Source: Pseudomonas poae
Lineage (GTDB): Bacteria > Pseudomonadota > Gammaproteobacteria > Pseudomonadales > Pseudomonadaceae
Assembly: GCA_028869255.1 (NCBI GenBank)
Contig: CP110972.1
Location: 4,593,001 to 4,657,000, forward strand
Direction: 5' to 3'
DNA: 64,000 nucleotides
In this document: positions 1 to 7,798 of the stretch, piece by piece
Numbering within the stretch: position 1 is the stretch's first letter
Layout of the letters: each line of letters opens with the position of its first letter
Notes under the pieces: model-generated
Databases searched by the model: none
What the model was told of the DNA's origin: nothing
What the model saw: only the letters and a program-made list of their open reading frames with translations
Program-made: the position numbers and the translations under genes

Positions 1-701
1 TGGTCGACATTACCCCGCGCATGCGCCGCATCACCTTGGGCGGGCCGGAACTGGCGGGGTTTGTCAGCCTGGGCAGCGACGATCACATCAAGCTGCTGTT
101 CCCGCAGAACGCCGCCGAGCAAGCGGCACTGGAAAGCCCCAGCTTCAGCATCAAGGGCGACGGCCCGCAACCGGCAATGCGCGACTACACACCCCGCAGG
201 TACGACCTGGACATCGGCGAACTGGATATCGACTTCGTATTGCACGGCGATGGCCCCGCCTCCACCTGGGCGGACCAGGCCAAGGTCGGCCAGTATCTGT
301 ACATCGGCGGCCCACGCGGCTCGATGATCGTGCCGGACATCTTCGACAGCTACCTGTTGATCGGCGACGAAACCGCCCTGCCGGCCATCGGCCGACGCCT
401 GGAAGAGTTACCTGCCGGGCGCCAGGTATTGGCGGTGATCGAAATCGAAAATGCAGCGGAACAGCAGGCGCTGCAAAGCGCTGCCAATGTGCAAGTGATC
501 TGGGTAGTGCGTGGCCAGGATGACCTGCTGCAAACCGTGCAGAACCTGACGCTGCCAGGCGGCACGCTGTACAGCTTTGTCGCGACCGAAACCAAACTGT
601 CGCGCCAGGTGCGGCGTGTATTGCTGGACACGCACAAGGTCAATGAGGAGTTCCTCAAGGCCGTGGGTTACTGGCGCGCCGAGGGCAGCGAAGAAGAGTG
701 A
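1..701 (+). CDS. Siderophore-interacting protein (NADPH-dependent ferric-siderophore reductase family), 5' end outside window
   Basis: The frame is open from base 3, so the gene starts upstream of the window. The protein has the layout of SIP/ViuB flavoprotein reductases. A FAD-binding beta barrel carries the RDYTPRRYD motif, which fits the family R-x-Y-T flavin site. A GGPRGS turn follows, then an NAD(P)-binding half beginning YLLIGDETALPAIGRRLEE and ending in the GYWRAEG C-terminus typical of the family. Known members reduce ferric siderophores in the cytoplasm to release iron. The stop TGA is at 699-701. No downstream partner is present; the next 990 bases are repeats. Specific siderophore cannot be inferred. 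Confidence 0.9.
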   Translation, partial: VDITPRMRRITLGGPELAGFVSLGSDDHIKLLFPQNAAEQAALESPSFSIKGDGPQPAMRDYTPRRYDLDIGELDIDFVLHGDGPASTWADQAKVGQYLYIGGPRGSMIVPDIFDSYLLIGDETALPAIGRRLEELPAGRQVLAVIEIENAAEQQALQSAANVQVIWVVRGQDDLLQTVQNLTLPGGTLYSFVATETKLSRQVRRVLLDTHKVNEEFLKAVGYWRAEGSEEE

Positions 702-785
702 GCCTCAAGCCCATTTGGCAAGTGGGCTTGTTGTGGCGAGCGAGCTTGTATGGCTTGCGGGCTTATGTGGCAAGCGGGCTTGCCC

Positions 786-841
786 GCGTTGGGCTGCGAA
801 GCAGCCCCCAATAAAACCACCGCGCTTTTTCTGACAAGCCG
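786..841 (+). repeat. Direct repeat flanking repeat unit A (left copy)
   Basis: This stretch, starting GCGTTGG and ending CAAGCCG, is repeated in the same orientation at 1524-1580 with a handful of mismatches and one indel. The two copies bracket the composite repeat at 857-1499. It contains the hairpin GGCTGC-GAA-GCAGCC, which the right copy has lost. No coding potential is evident. Confidence 0.65.
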
Positions 842-856
842 GCAATCGCAGCTTAT

Positions 857-1499
857 GGTTCCGCTCTTACAGCGGGTCACTTTTGGAAGAGTCCGAATGC
901 GGCCCAGCCAAAAGCAACCAAAAACGCTTCGCCCCATCACTCGGTGCCTCGCCTAGGCTCGGCATGCCCTCACTCCGGCCATCGTGATTGACGGAGCGTC
1001 TCAGATCACGATCAAAAGCGCAGATCAACAACAAAGCGAGGCGGCCTGACAGCCGACCTAATCATTAAAGACGCACTCGGTTCAAATGTGGGAGCTGGCT
1101 TGCCTGCGATGCAGACACCTCGACCTGTAAGGCACACCGAGTTGATGCTTTCGCAGGCAAGCCAGCTCCCACAGAAAAGCACCCCACTGCGCACGCCGAA
1201 CCGCTCTTGATCTACACCACTCAGGTCGGCTACCAGGCCGCCGTGCTCTGCTTTTGATCTTGATCTTGATCCTAGGCGCCCCATTAACCACGCTGGCCGC
1301 ACGCGGGCTTGAATCCGTGGGTAACCCGGCAGGACGCCGGGTTAGCCGCGCTGGGCCAAGGATGGCCCATCGCGGCGGCCCACGGATTCAAGTCTGCGTG
1401 CGGGCACACCGAGCCGGAGGCGAGGTGCCGAGTGGTGGGGCAAGAGCCCTTTGGTTACTTTGGGGCTTTTCCAAAGTGACTCGCTGTAAGAGCGAAACC
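857..1499 (-). repeat. Composite non-coding repeat, unit A (inverted relative to units B and C)
   Basis: The unit runs from GGTTCCGCTCTTACAGCGGG to the near-complementary end GCTGTAAGAGCGAAACC. The same blocks occur in the opposite orientation at 7762-9796 and 16951-17719. It contains a REPIN (1087-1173), an AACCCGGC/GCCGGGTT hairpin and an inverted pair around CCCACGGATTCAAG. Unit A is 643 bases, about 125 shorter than unit C, because one arm has lost its inner hairpin segment. It fills the gap between the convergent SIP and Pr6Pr genes. The ORFs inside it are repeat-borne and judged non-coding. Confidence 0.85.
1087..1173. repeat. REPIN (REP doublet hairpin), GAGCTGGCTTGCCTGCGA type
   Basis: Two REP sequences face each other with perfect 23-base arms (1087-1109 and 1151-1173) around a 41-base spacer. 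It lies inside composite repeat unit A. REPINs are mobilised in trans by RAYT transposases in fluorescent pseudomonads; no RAYT gene is visible in this window. Confidence 0.9.
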
Positions 1500-1523
1500 A
1501 ATATCCGCCACAACGCAAAACCT

Positions 1524-1580
1524 GCGTTGGAATGCGAAGCAGCCCTCAATAAAGCCACCGCGTTTTTTCTGAACAAGCCG
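1524..1580 (+). repeat. Direct repeat flanking repeat unit A (right copy)
   Basis: This is the right-hand copy of the block at 786-841. The rest of the gap (1581-1693) carries a degenerate sequence resembling CGGGCAAGCCCGCTCGCCAC REP remnants and no gene. Confidence 0.6.
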
Positions 1581-1693
1581 CGCTGCCTGATTTCAGGGCC
1601 GCTTCGCGCCCCAACGCGGGCAAGCCCGCTCGCCACACAAGCCTGCTCACCACACAAGCCTGAAGCCACCACAACCCTGCTCGCCACAACGGA

Positions 1694-2317
1694 TCAGCGC
1701 TGAGCCGAAAGCAGCCTGTCCAGCCCCACCACCACCAGCGCAACCAGCACAAACCCCGCCAGAATCCCCCCTGCATTCACAAACACTTGTGGATAACCCA
1801 GGGTGCCGACATCAATGAAGGGGTATTGATACTGCCCCAGCAAATCCCCACGCAGCAGCGCATAAGCGAAATACACCAGCGGGTAGATCACCCACAGCCC
1901 AATGTGCTTGAGCCGCAGCTGGCCCTTAGGCACCCACCGCCACCAGTACACGACAAACAGCACCGGCATCACGTCGTGCAGCAATTCGTCGGCAATCAAC
2001 TGAAAGCCCTCGGGCTGCCATAAATGGCGCAGCAACAGGCTGTAGGCCAGGCCGACCACCACGATGCTCACCGCAATGCCGCTGCTGACAACGGGCGCGA
2101 GAAACACCCGCTTCGCGGCGCAGTCCCGGTTGATCAGCGCATAACTGAGCACCACCGCCGCCAACGTGTTGGTCAGCACCGTGAAGAAACTGAAAAAATT
2201 GATCAGCCCGCCCAGCAGGCTGGCGCCGGCTTCCCAGCGCGAATAGAAAATCAGGTATTGCTGAATCCCCAACCCTGCCCAGGCGGCCAGCGCCGCCGTT
2301 GCCACATACCGCTTCAT
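1694..2317 (-). CDS. Pr6Pr family integral membrane protein
   Basis: The 207-residue protein is predicted from hydrophobicity to have about six membrane helices. Visible family-like features are FFSFFTVLTN in the second helix region, the ELLHDVMPVLFVVYWW segment with a conserved His-Asp pair and a Trp pair, and a late PLVYFAYALLRG segment. These fit the Pr6Pr family, which is related to FAR-17a/AIG1-like proteins, some of which are lipid hydrolases in eukaryotes. The bacterial function is not established. The gene ends four bases before the VF530 gene stops being relevant and is read in the same direction, so the two may be co-transcribed. Confidence 0.8.
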   Translation of the reverse strand: MKRYVATAALAAWAGLGIQQYLIFYSRWEAGASLLGGLINFFSFFTVLTNTLAAVVLSYALINRDCAAKRVFLAPVVSSGIAVSIVVVGLAYSLLLRHLWQPEGFQLIADELLHDVMPVLFVVYWWRWVPKGQLRLKHIGLWVIYPLVYFAYALLRGDLLGQYQYPFIDVGTLGYPQVFVNAGGILAGFVLVALVVVGLDRLLSAQR

Positions 2318-2321
2318 GGGC

Positions 2322-2555
2322 TCAGCCCAGCGGACGTTTGGTGCGCATCAGCTTCACGTACAACCCTTCGACTTTTTCCCGCGCCCAAGGCGTTTTGCGC
2401 AGGAACGTCAGGCTCGACTTGATGCTGGGGTCGCTCTTGAAGCAGCGGATATCGATACGCTCGGCCAGGCCTTCCCATTCGTAATGCTCCACCAGGGTGG
2501 TGAGGACGTGTTGCAGGGTCACGCCGTGGAGGGGGTCGTTACTTGTCGCGGTCAT
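2322..2555 (-). CDS. VF530 family protein (DUF2132), small putative DNA-binding protein
   Basis: This 77-residue protein starts [15 protein letters not shown]. It shows the DPLHG-x-TL-x5-L-x2-YEWEGL and [22 protein letters not shown] pattern of the VF530 family, named after a Vibrio fischeri protein of known structure with proposed DNA binding. I chose the ATG at 2555 because the conserved N-terminus begins there and an AAAAGG stretch lies about ten bases upstream. The longer frame from 2594 adds a non-conserved tail. It lies four bases upstream of the Pr6Pr gene on the same strand. Confidence 0.88.
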   Translation of the reverse strand: MTATSNDPLHGVTLQHVLTTLVEHYEWEGLAERIDIRCFKSDPSIKSSLTFLRKTPWAREKVEGLYVKLMRTKRPLG

Positions 2556-2674
2556 GCCGGGCCTTTTGCAATAGGAGGAAATACAGCCGCGCACCTTAGC
2601 CCACGGGGCTTAACGGTGGAAGCACTGCATTGAATATAGACCCTGCAATAAAGTTCCCCTTCTCAGCGAAAAAA

Positions 2675-2697
2675 GAGATGTTATATTGTAACGATAC
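2675..2697. promoter_or_regulatory. Candidate Zur box upstream of the TonB-dependent receptor
   Basis: The sequence contains ATGTTATATTGTAAC, an imperfect palindrome. It matches most positions of the proteobacterial Zur consensus (GTTATA..TATAAC). It lies about 70 bases upstream of the receptor start, where a promoter would be expected. It supports zinc-starvation control of the receptor; the match was judged by eye. Confidence 0.7.
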
Positions 2698-2765
2698 TTA
2701 TCAAAGTGATCCGTTCGATACCGTCTTAAGCCTTCTCTTTTTGCTGTTTTGCCAAGGAATGACCG

Positions 2766-4784
2766 ATGTCCCTCTCCTCTCTGTGGCGCTTGACCCCACT
2801 GGCCGCCGCCCTATTGATCAGCTCCGAAGCTTATGCGCTTGAGCTACAACCGCAAGTCATCACCGGCAACCCGCTGGGCAGCGAGCAACTCGCCTCGCCG
2901 ACCACCGTGCTGGAAGGCGACGACCTCACCCTGCAACAAAAAGGCAGCCTCGGCGAAACCCTGAACAAACAGCCAGGCGTGTCGTCTTCGTACTTTGGCC
3001 CAGGCGCCAGTCGGCCGATCATTCGGGGCCAGGATGGCGACCGCATTCGCATCCTGCGTAATGGCGTAGGCGCGCTGGATGCCTCCTCGCTCTCCTACGA
3101 CCATGCGGTACCGCTGGACCCGGTCAACGTCGACCGCATTGAAATCGTACGCGGCCCGGCCGCGCTGCTATACGGCGGCAGCGCCATCGGCGGTGTGGTC
3201 AACACTTTCGACAACCGCATCCCCACCGAAGCCATCGAAGGCATCCACGGCGCGGGCGAATTGCGCTACGGCGGCGCCGACACCACCCGCAGCAGCGCGG
3301 GCAAACTCGAAGCCGGCAACGGCACCTTCGCCTTGCACCTGGACGCCAATGCGCGGGAATTCAACGACCTGAAAATACCCGGCCAGGCCCGCAGCCGCCA
3401 CGCAGCGGAAAGCGACGACGGCCCCGGCAAAAATGGCCGCCTGGGCAACAGCGACGGGCGCCAGGACGGCGGCGCGGTGGGCGGGTCCTACACCTGGGAT
3501 GACGGCTATGCCGGGTTGTCCTACAGCAACTACGACGCCAACTACGGCTCCCCCGCCGAGCAGGATGTGCGCATCCGCATGAAGCAGGATCACTACGCCT
3601 TCGCGTCCGAGATTCGCAACCTGCAGGGCCCGTTTACCTCGGTCAAACTCGACGCGGGCTACACCGACTACGAGCACCGCGAAATCGAAGGCGGCGAAAC
3701 CGGCACCGTTTTCAAGAACAAGGGTTATGAGGCGCGGGTTGAAGCGCGTCACCAACCGATCGGCCCGTTCGACGGCGTAGTCGGCGCCCAAGTGACCCGC
3801 AACGAATTCTCGGCGCTGGGTGAAGAGGCCTTTGTGCCGCAGACCGACACCAACGCCGGCGCGCTGTTTGTGCTCGAAGAAATGCAGGCCACCGAGCGCC
3901 TGAAACTCAGCCTTGGCGGGCGCCTGGAGCACACCAGCGTCGACCCGGACGCCAAGGGCAACGCGCGTTTTGCCGGTGCCGACAAGCGCAATGACTTTAC
4001 CGCCGGCAGCCTGTCGTCGGGCGCGGTGTATACCCTCACGCCCATCTGGTCGCTGGCAGCAACCCTGGGCTACACCGAGCGTGCGCCGACCTTTTACGAG
4101 CTGTACGCCAACGGCGCCCACGTCGCCACCGGCACCTACGAGTTGGGCAACGCCAACCTGAAGAAAGAAAAAGCCGTGTCCAGCGACCTGGCCCTACGCT
4201 TTGACAATGGCACCCACAAGGGCAGCTTCGGCGTGTTCTACAGCCACTTCTCCAACTACATCGGCTTGTTGGGCACCGGCCGTACATTGAACGACGAAGG
4301 GGAAGAAGACGCAGGCGGCATCCCTGAGTACGAATATTCCGGGGTGCGTGCGCGTTTCGCAGGCTTTGAAGCCCAGGATCACTGGAAGCTCGGAGAAAGC
4401 GCCTACGGCAAGTTCGCGCTGGAACTGTCGGGCGACTACACCCGCGCCACCAACCTGGACACCGGTGAAGCCCTGCCGCGCATTGCCCCGCTGCGCTTGA
4501 ACAGCGGTTTGCTGTGGGAACTTGACCGCTGGCAGGCGCGCATCGACCTGGAACACGCCGCCGGGCAAGGTCGCGTACCGGATAACGAGAGCGGCACCGA
4601 TGGCTATACCACCCTGGGCGCAAGCGCGGGCTACCGCTTCAACATGGGTGGCAGCCAGTGGCTGGCCTTTGTGAACGGTGAAAACCTGACCAACCAGACC
4701 GTGCGTTACGCCAGCTCGATCCTGCGCGATATCGCGCCGGCACCGGGGCGCAGTGTGCAGGTCGGGCTGCGCACCACCTTCTAA
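2766..4784 (+). CDS. znuD: TonB-dependent outer-membrane receptor, ZnuD-like (zinc uptake)
   Basis: The 672-residue protein has a signal peptide (about residues 1-24, ending SEAYA), then a plug domain without an N-terminal signalling extension. The plug shows GSLGETLNKQPGVSSSYFGP, RPIIRGQDGDRIRIL, VDRIEIVRGPAALLYGG and GGVVN. The remainder is a 22-strand-type barrel ending in an aromatic residue (TTF). The architecture and plug wording match ZnuD-type receptors, which import zinc (or haem-free metal) across the outer membrane with TonB. An extracellular loop rich in Asp, Asn and Gly lies near residues 205-230, but it is not His-rich as in Neisseria ZnuD. The RBS AAGGA sits at 2754-2758. A Zur-like box upstream supports zinc as ligand. 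The symbol is by similarity. Confidence 0.85.
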   Translation: MSLSSLWRLTPLAAALLISSEAYALELQPQVITGNPLGSEQLASPTTVLEGDDLTLQQKGSLGETLNKQPGVSSSYFGPGASRPIIRGQDGDRIRILRNGVGALDASSLSYDHAVPLDPVNVDRIEIVRGPAALLYGGSAIGGVVNTFDNRIPTEAIEGIHGAGELRYGGADTTRSSAGKLEAGNGTFALHLDANAREFNDLKIPGQARSRHAAESDDGPGKNGRLGNSDGRQDGGAVGGSYTWDDGYAGLSYSNYDANYGSPAEQDVRIRMKQDHYAFASEIRNLQGPFTSVKLDAGYTDYEHREIEGGETGTVFKNKGYEARVEARHQPIGPFDGVVGAQVTRNEFSALGEEAFVPQTDTNAGALFVLEEMQATERLKLSLGGRLEHTSVDPDAKGNARFAGADKRNDFTAGSLSSGAVYTLTPIWSLAATLGYTERAPTFYELYANGAHVATGTYELGNANLKKEKAVSSDLALRFDNGTHKGSFGVFYSHFSNYIGLLGTGRTLNDEGEEDAGGIPEYEYSGVRARFAGFEAQDHWKLGESAYGKFALELSGDYTRATNLDTGEALPRIAPLRLNSGLLWELDRWQARIDLEHAAGQGRVPDNESGTDGYTTLGASAGYRFNMGGSQWLAFVNGENLTNQTVRYASSILRDIAPAPGRSVQVGLRTTF

Positions 4785-4802
4785 CCCACACCGCAAATCC
4801 CC

Positions 4803-4892
4803 TGTGGGAGCGGGCTTGCTCGCGAATGCGGCGTGTCAGTCACTGAGGATGCTGACTGATCTACCGCATTCGCGAGCAAGCCCGCTCCCACA
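4803..4892. repeat. REPIN, GAGCGGGCTTGCTCGCGAATGCGG type
   Basis: Near-perfect inverted arms, TGTGGGAGCGGGCTTGCTCG and its complement, each extend through GAATGCGG around a spacer. It lies just after the receptor gene. The rest of the gap to gcd (4893-5218) holds two 12-base palindromes but no gene. Confidence 0.9.
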
Positions 4893-4995
4893 CTCTTTGC
4901 AGCGACATTTAGTCACTGTTACCAGATCTGAAAAGATGCATATCGCGATTTGCCCTTTCTCTAAACGCCTCAGCACTTTATCCTTCGCAACAACC

Positions 4996-5007
4996 TGAAA
5001 CGTTTCA
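4996..5007. promoter_or_regulatory. Palindrome TGAAACGTTTCA upstream of gcd, LacI-family-like operator
   Basis: This is a perfect 12-base palindrome 212 bases upstream of the gcd start. It resembles the 14-base PtxS operator TGAAACCGGTTTCA of Pseudomonas 2-ketogluconate genes, but with two central bases missing. A second perfect palindrome, GACAGCGCTGTC, is at 5051-5062. Assignment to PtxS or another LacI-type repressor is inference. Confidence 0.4.
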
Positions 5008-5218
5008 CTCCCCGGTCGACCCCATCTTGCTGATTATTCCTGCCTGCAAAGACAGCGCTGTCTTACACCCAACCGCGCCTGGGGATAAATCGCCCGCCTG
5101 TGGATAACCCTCGCTATCCCCAGAAAAACCGAATTAACGCTGAACCAAGCCCGCGCCGAATCGTCATCTACAGTGAAGCACGGGGTTACAAAATTCCTAC
5201 GTAACGGAGAAACACACT

Positions 5219-7636
5219 ATGAGCACTGATGGGGCCTCAAGCCCAAGCCGCCTGCTGCCCAGGCTGCTGGGGATCTTGCTGCTGATCATGGGCCTGGCCT
5301 TGCTGGCCGGTGGTATCAAGTTGAGCCTGCTCGGCGGGTCGCTGTACTACCTGCTGGCCGGTATCGGCATCACCCTGACCGGCATTCTGCTGCTGGCCAC
5401 CCGCCGCGCCGCGCTGGGCCTGTACGCACTGGTGCTGTTCGCCAGTACCGTGTGGGCCCTGTGGGAAGTCGGCCTGGACTGGTGGCAGTTGGTGCCGCGC
5501 CTGGCGCTGCTGTTCGCCTTGGGCATCGTCATGCTGCTCCCGTGGTTTCGCCGCCCGTTACTGCGCGGCCAGCCTGCCCCGTTGGGCACTGGCGCACTGA
5601 GCGTGGCCGTGGTGCTGGCCGGTGCTGCCGCCATTGCCAGCCAATTCACCCACCCAGGTGAAATGGTCAAGACCGGCCAACTGGACCGCGACGCGGTACC
5701 CGGCATGGCCAGCTCAGCCCCGGCCCAGGCCGATGGCGACTGGAACTCCTATGGCCGTTCCGCGCATGGTGATCGCTACTCGCCACTGGCGCAGATCACC
5801 CCGGAAAACGCCCACAAGCTGGTGCCGGCGTGGACCTTCCGTACCGGCGACATTCCTGGCGCAGGCGACCCGGGTGAAACCACCGCGGAAAACACCCCGC
5901 TGAAAGTCAACGGCATGCTCTACGTGTGCACGCCGCACAGCCAAGTAATTGCGCTGGACCCGGACACCGGCAAGGAAATCTGGCGTTTCGACCCGAAGAT
6001 CAGCACCGAAGGTGCCGAGAACTTCAAGGGTTGGGCGCACATGACCTGCCGTGGCGTGTCGTATCACGATGACGCCGCCTACGCTTCCGAACAGAGCCCT
6101 ACCGGCAGCGCCAGCCCGGCCGCCGCGCCGAATGCCTGCCCGAAACGTATCTTCGTACCAACCGCCGACACCCGTCTGATCGCACTGAACGCCGACACCG
6201 GCAAGATGTGTGAAGACTTCGGTGACAAGGGCCAGATCGACCTGCGCGCCAATATCGGCAGCTTCGCCCCAGGCGGTTACTACTCCACTTCGCCACCGGC
6301 TGTGACCAAAAACCTGGTGGTGATCGGCGGCCACGTGACCGACAACGTCTCCACCGACGAGCCAAGCGGCGTGATCCGCGCGTTCGACGTGCACACCGGC
6401 AAGCTGGTGTGGAACTGGGACAGCGGCAACCCGGACGACACCACCCCGTTGGCCGAGGGCAAGACCTACACCCGCAACTCGCCGAACATGTGGTCCATGT
6501 TCGCCGTGGACGAAAAACTCGGCATGCTGTACCTGCCGATGGGCAACCAGATGCCCGACCAATACGGCGGCGACCGTACCGAAGATTCGGAAAAATACAG
6601 CGCCGGCCTGACCGCCCTGGACATCGACAGCGGCCACGTGAAGTGGACCTTCCAGTTCACTCACCACGACCTGTGGGACATGGACGTGGGCGGCCAGCCT
6701 TCGCTGATCGACATCAAGACCGAAGCCGGCGTGAAGCAAGCGGTGATGGCGTCGACCAAGCAAGGCAGCATCTACGTGCTCGACCGTGCAACCGGCCAGC
6801 CGGTAGTGCCGATCCACGAAGTGGCCGTGCCACAAGGCGCCGTCGCCGGCGACCATACTTCGCCGACTCAACCCAAGTCCGACCTGAACTTCATGCCACC
6901 GCCCCTCAAAGAGCGTGACATGTGGGGCGTGACGCCGTTCGACCAGATGCTGTGCCGGATTGACTTCAAATCCTTGCGCTACGACGGTCCGTTCACCCCG
7001 CCATCGCTGCAAGGTTCGATCGTTTACCCAGGTAACTTTGGCGTGTTCGACTGGGGCGGCATTTCCGTCGACCCGGTACGCCAGATCGCCTTTGTGAACC
7101 CGAGCTACATGGCGTTCAAATCCAAGCTGATCCCGGCGGCCGACATTGCCAAGCAAGGCCCGCGTGTCAGCGAAACCGAAGGTGTGCAGCCGAACAAAGG
7201 CGCGCCGTACGGTGTGATCCTCGAAGCCATGCTGTCGCCAATGGGCCTGCCGTGCCAGGCACCAGCGTGGGGTTATGTGGCGGCGGTCGACTTGACCAAC
7301 CATCAAACCATCTGGATGCACAAGAACGGCACCGTGCGTGACAGCTCGCCGGTGCCGATCCCGCTGACCATGGGCGTGCCTAGCCTGGGCGGGACCTTTA
7401 CCACGGCGGGGGGTGTGGCGTTTCTCAGCGGGACCCTTGACCAGTACCTGCGTGCCTACGATGTGAAAAACGGCAAGCAGTTGTGGGAAGGCCGCCTGCC
7501 AGCAGGTGCGCAGACCACGCCGATGACCTATACCGGCAAGGATGGCAAGCAGTATGTGCTGGTCATGGCGGGTGGTCATGGGTCGTTGGGGACCAAGCAG
7601 GGTGACTATGTGATGGCGTTTAAACTGCCGGATTAA
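5219..7636 (+). CDS. gcd: Membrane-bound PQQ-dependent glucose dehydrogenase
   Basis: The 805-residue protein matches the quinoprotein glucose dehydrogenase length. Residues 1-135 hold about five membrane helices; the rest is a periplasmic eight-bladed PQQ propeller. Visible signatures include DWNSYGRSAHGDRYSPL, GDPGETTAENTPLKVNGMLY, the DLWDMDVGGQPSL segment and the C-terminal GGVAFLSGTLDQYLRAYD repeat. It oxidises glucose to gluconate in the periplasm and passes electrons to ubiquinone. In soil pseudomonads this feeds the gluconate/2-ketogluconate pathway and phosphate solubilisation. PQQ genes are not in the window. The ATG at 5219 follows GGAG by about ten bases. A terminator follows, so the gene is probably monocistronic. 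Confidence 0.96.
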   Translation: MSTDGASSPSRLLPRLLGILLLIMGLALLAGGIKLSLLGGSLYYLLAGIGITLTGILLLATRRAALGLYALVLFASTVWALWEVGLDWWQLVPRLALLFALGIVMLLPWFRRPLLRGQPAPLGTGALSVAVVLAGAAAIASQFTHPGEMVKTGQLDRDAVPGMASSAPAQADGDWNSYGRSAHGDRYSPLAQITPENAHKLVPAWTFRTGDIPGAGDPGETTAENTPLKVNGMLYVCTPHSQVIALDPDTGKEIWRFDPKISTEGAENFKGWAHMTCRGVSYHDDAAYASEQSPTGSASPAAAPNACPKRIFVPTADTRLIALNADTGKMCEDFGDKGQIDLRANIGSFAPGGYYSTSPPAVTKNLVVIGGHVTDNVSTDEPSGVIRAFDVHTGKLVWNWDSGNPDDTTPLAEGKTYTRNSPNMWSMFAVDEKLGMLYLPMGNQMPDQYGGDRTEDSEKYSAGLTALDIDSGHVKWTFQFTHHDLWDMDVGGQPSLIDIKTEAGVKQAVMASTKQGSIYVLDRATGQPVVPIHEVAVPQGAVAGDHTSPTQPKSDLNFMPPPLKERDMWGVTPFDQMLCRIDFKSLRYDGPFTPPSLQGSIVYPGNFGVFDWGGISVDPVRQIAFVNPSYMAFKSKLIPAADIAKQGPRVSETEGVQPNKGAPYGVILEAMLSPMGLPCQAPAWGYVAAVDLTNHQTIWMHKNGTVRDSSPVPIPLTMGVPSLGGTFTTAGGVAFLSGTLDQYLRAYDVKNGKQLWEGRLPAGAQTTPMTYTGKDGKQYVLVMAGGHGSLGTKQGDYVMAFKLPD

Positions 7637-7655
7637 GCTTTGCTGGTGGTATGAG

Positions 7656-7692
7656 AAAGGCGGCTCCCTTCACTGGGTAGCTGCCTTTTTTA
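7656..7692 (+). terminator. Rho-independent terminator of gcd
   Basis: The stem AAAGGCGGCTCCC pairs with GGGTAGCTGCCTTT (a G-T wobble and one bulge) and runs into TTTTTT, 20 bases after the gcd stop. Confidence 0.85.
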
Positions 7693-7798
7693 TGTCTGTT
7701 GTGTGTTGATCTGTGGGGGGGGATTGGGTGTATATCCGGTTTTTTTGTTGTGGCGGATATTGGTTTCGCTCTTACAGCGAGTCACTTTTGGAAAGAGC

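Noticed and set aside
1012..1302. Open frame starting MRPAWLMGRL, also seen at 9229-9531 and 17152-17361
   Set aside because: It lies in the composite repeats, runs through the REPIN and changes length and frame between copies, so conservation reflects the repeat, not a protein. A short peptide cannot be excluded fully.
2574..2581. AGGAGG-like site on the plus strand at about 2574
   Set aside because: No plausible start codon with a convincing frame follows before the Zur box region.
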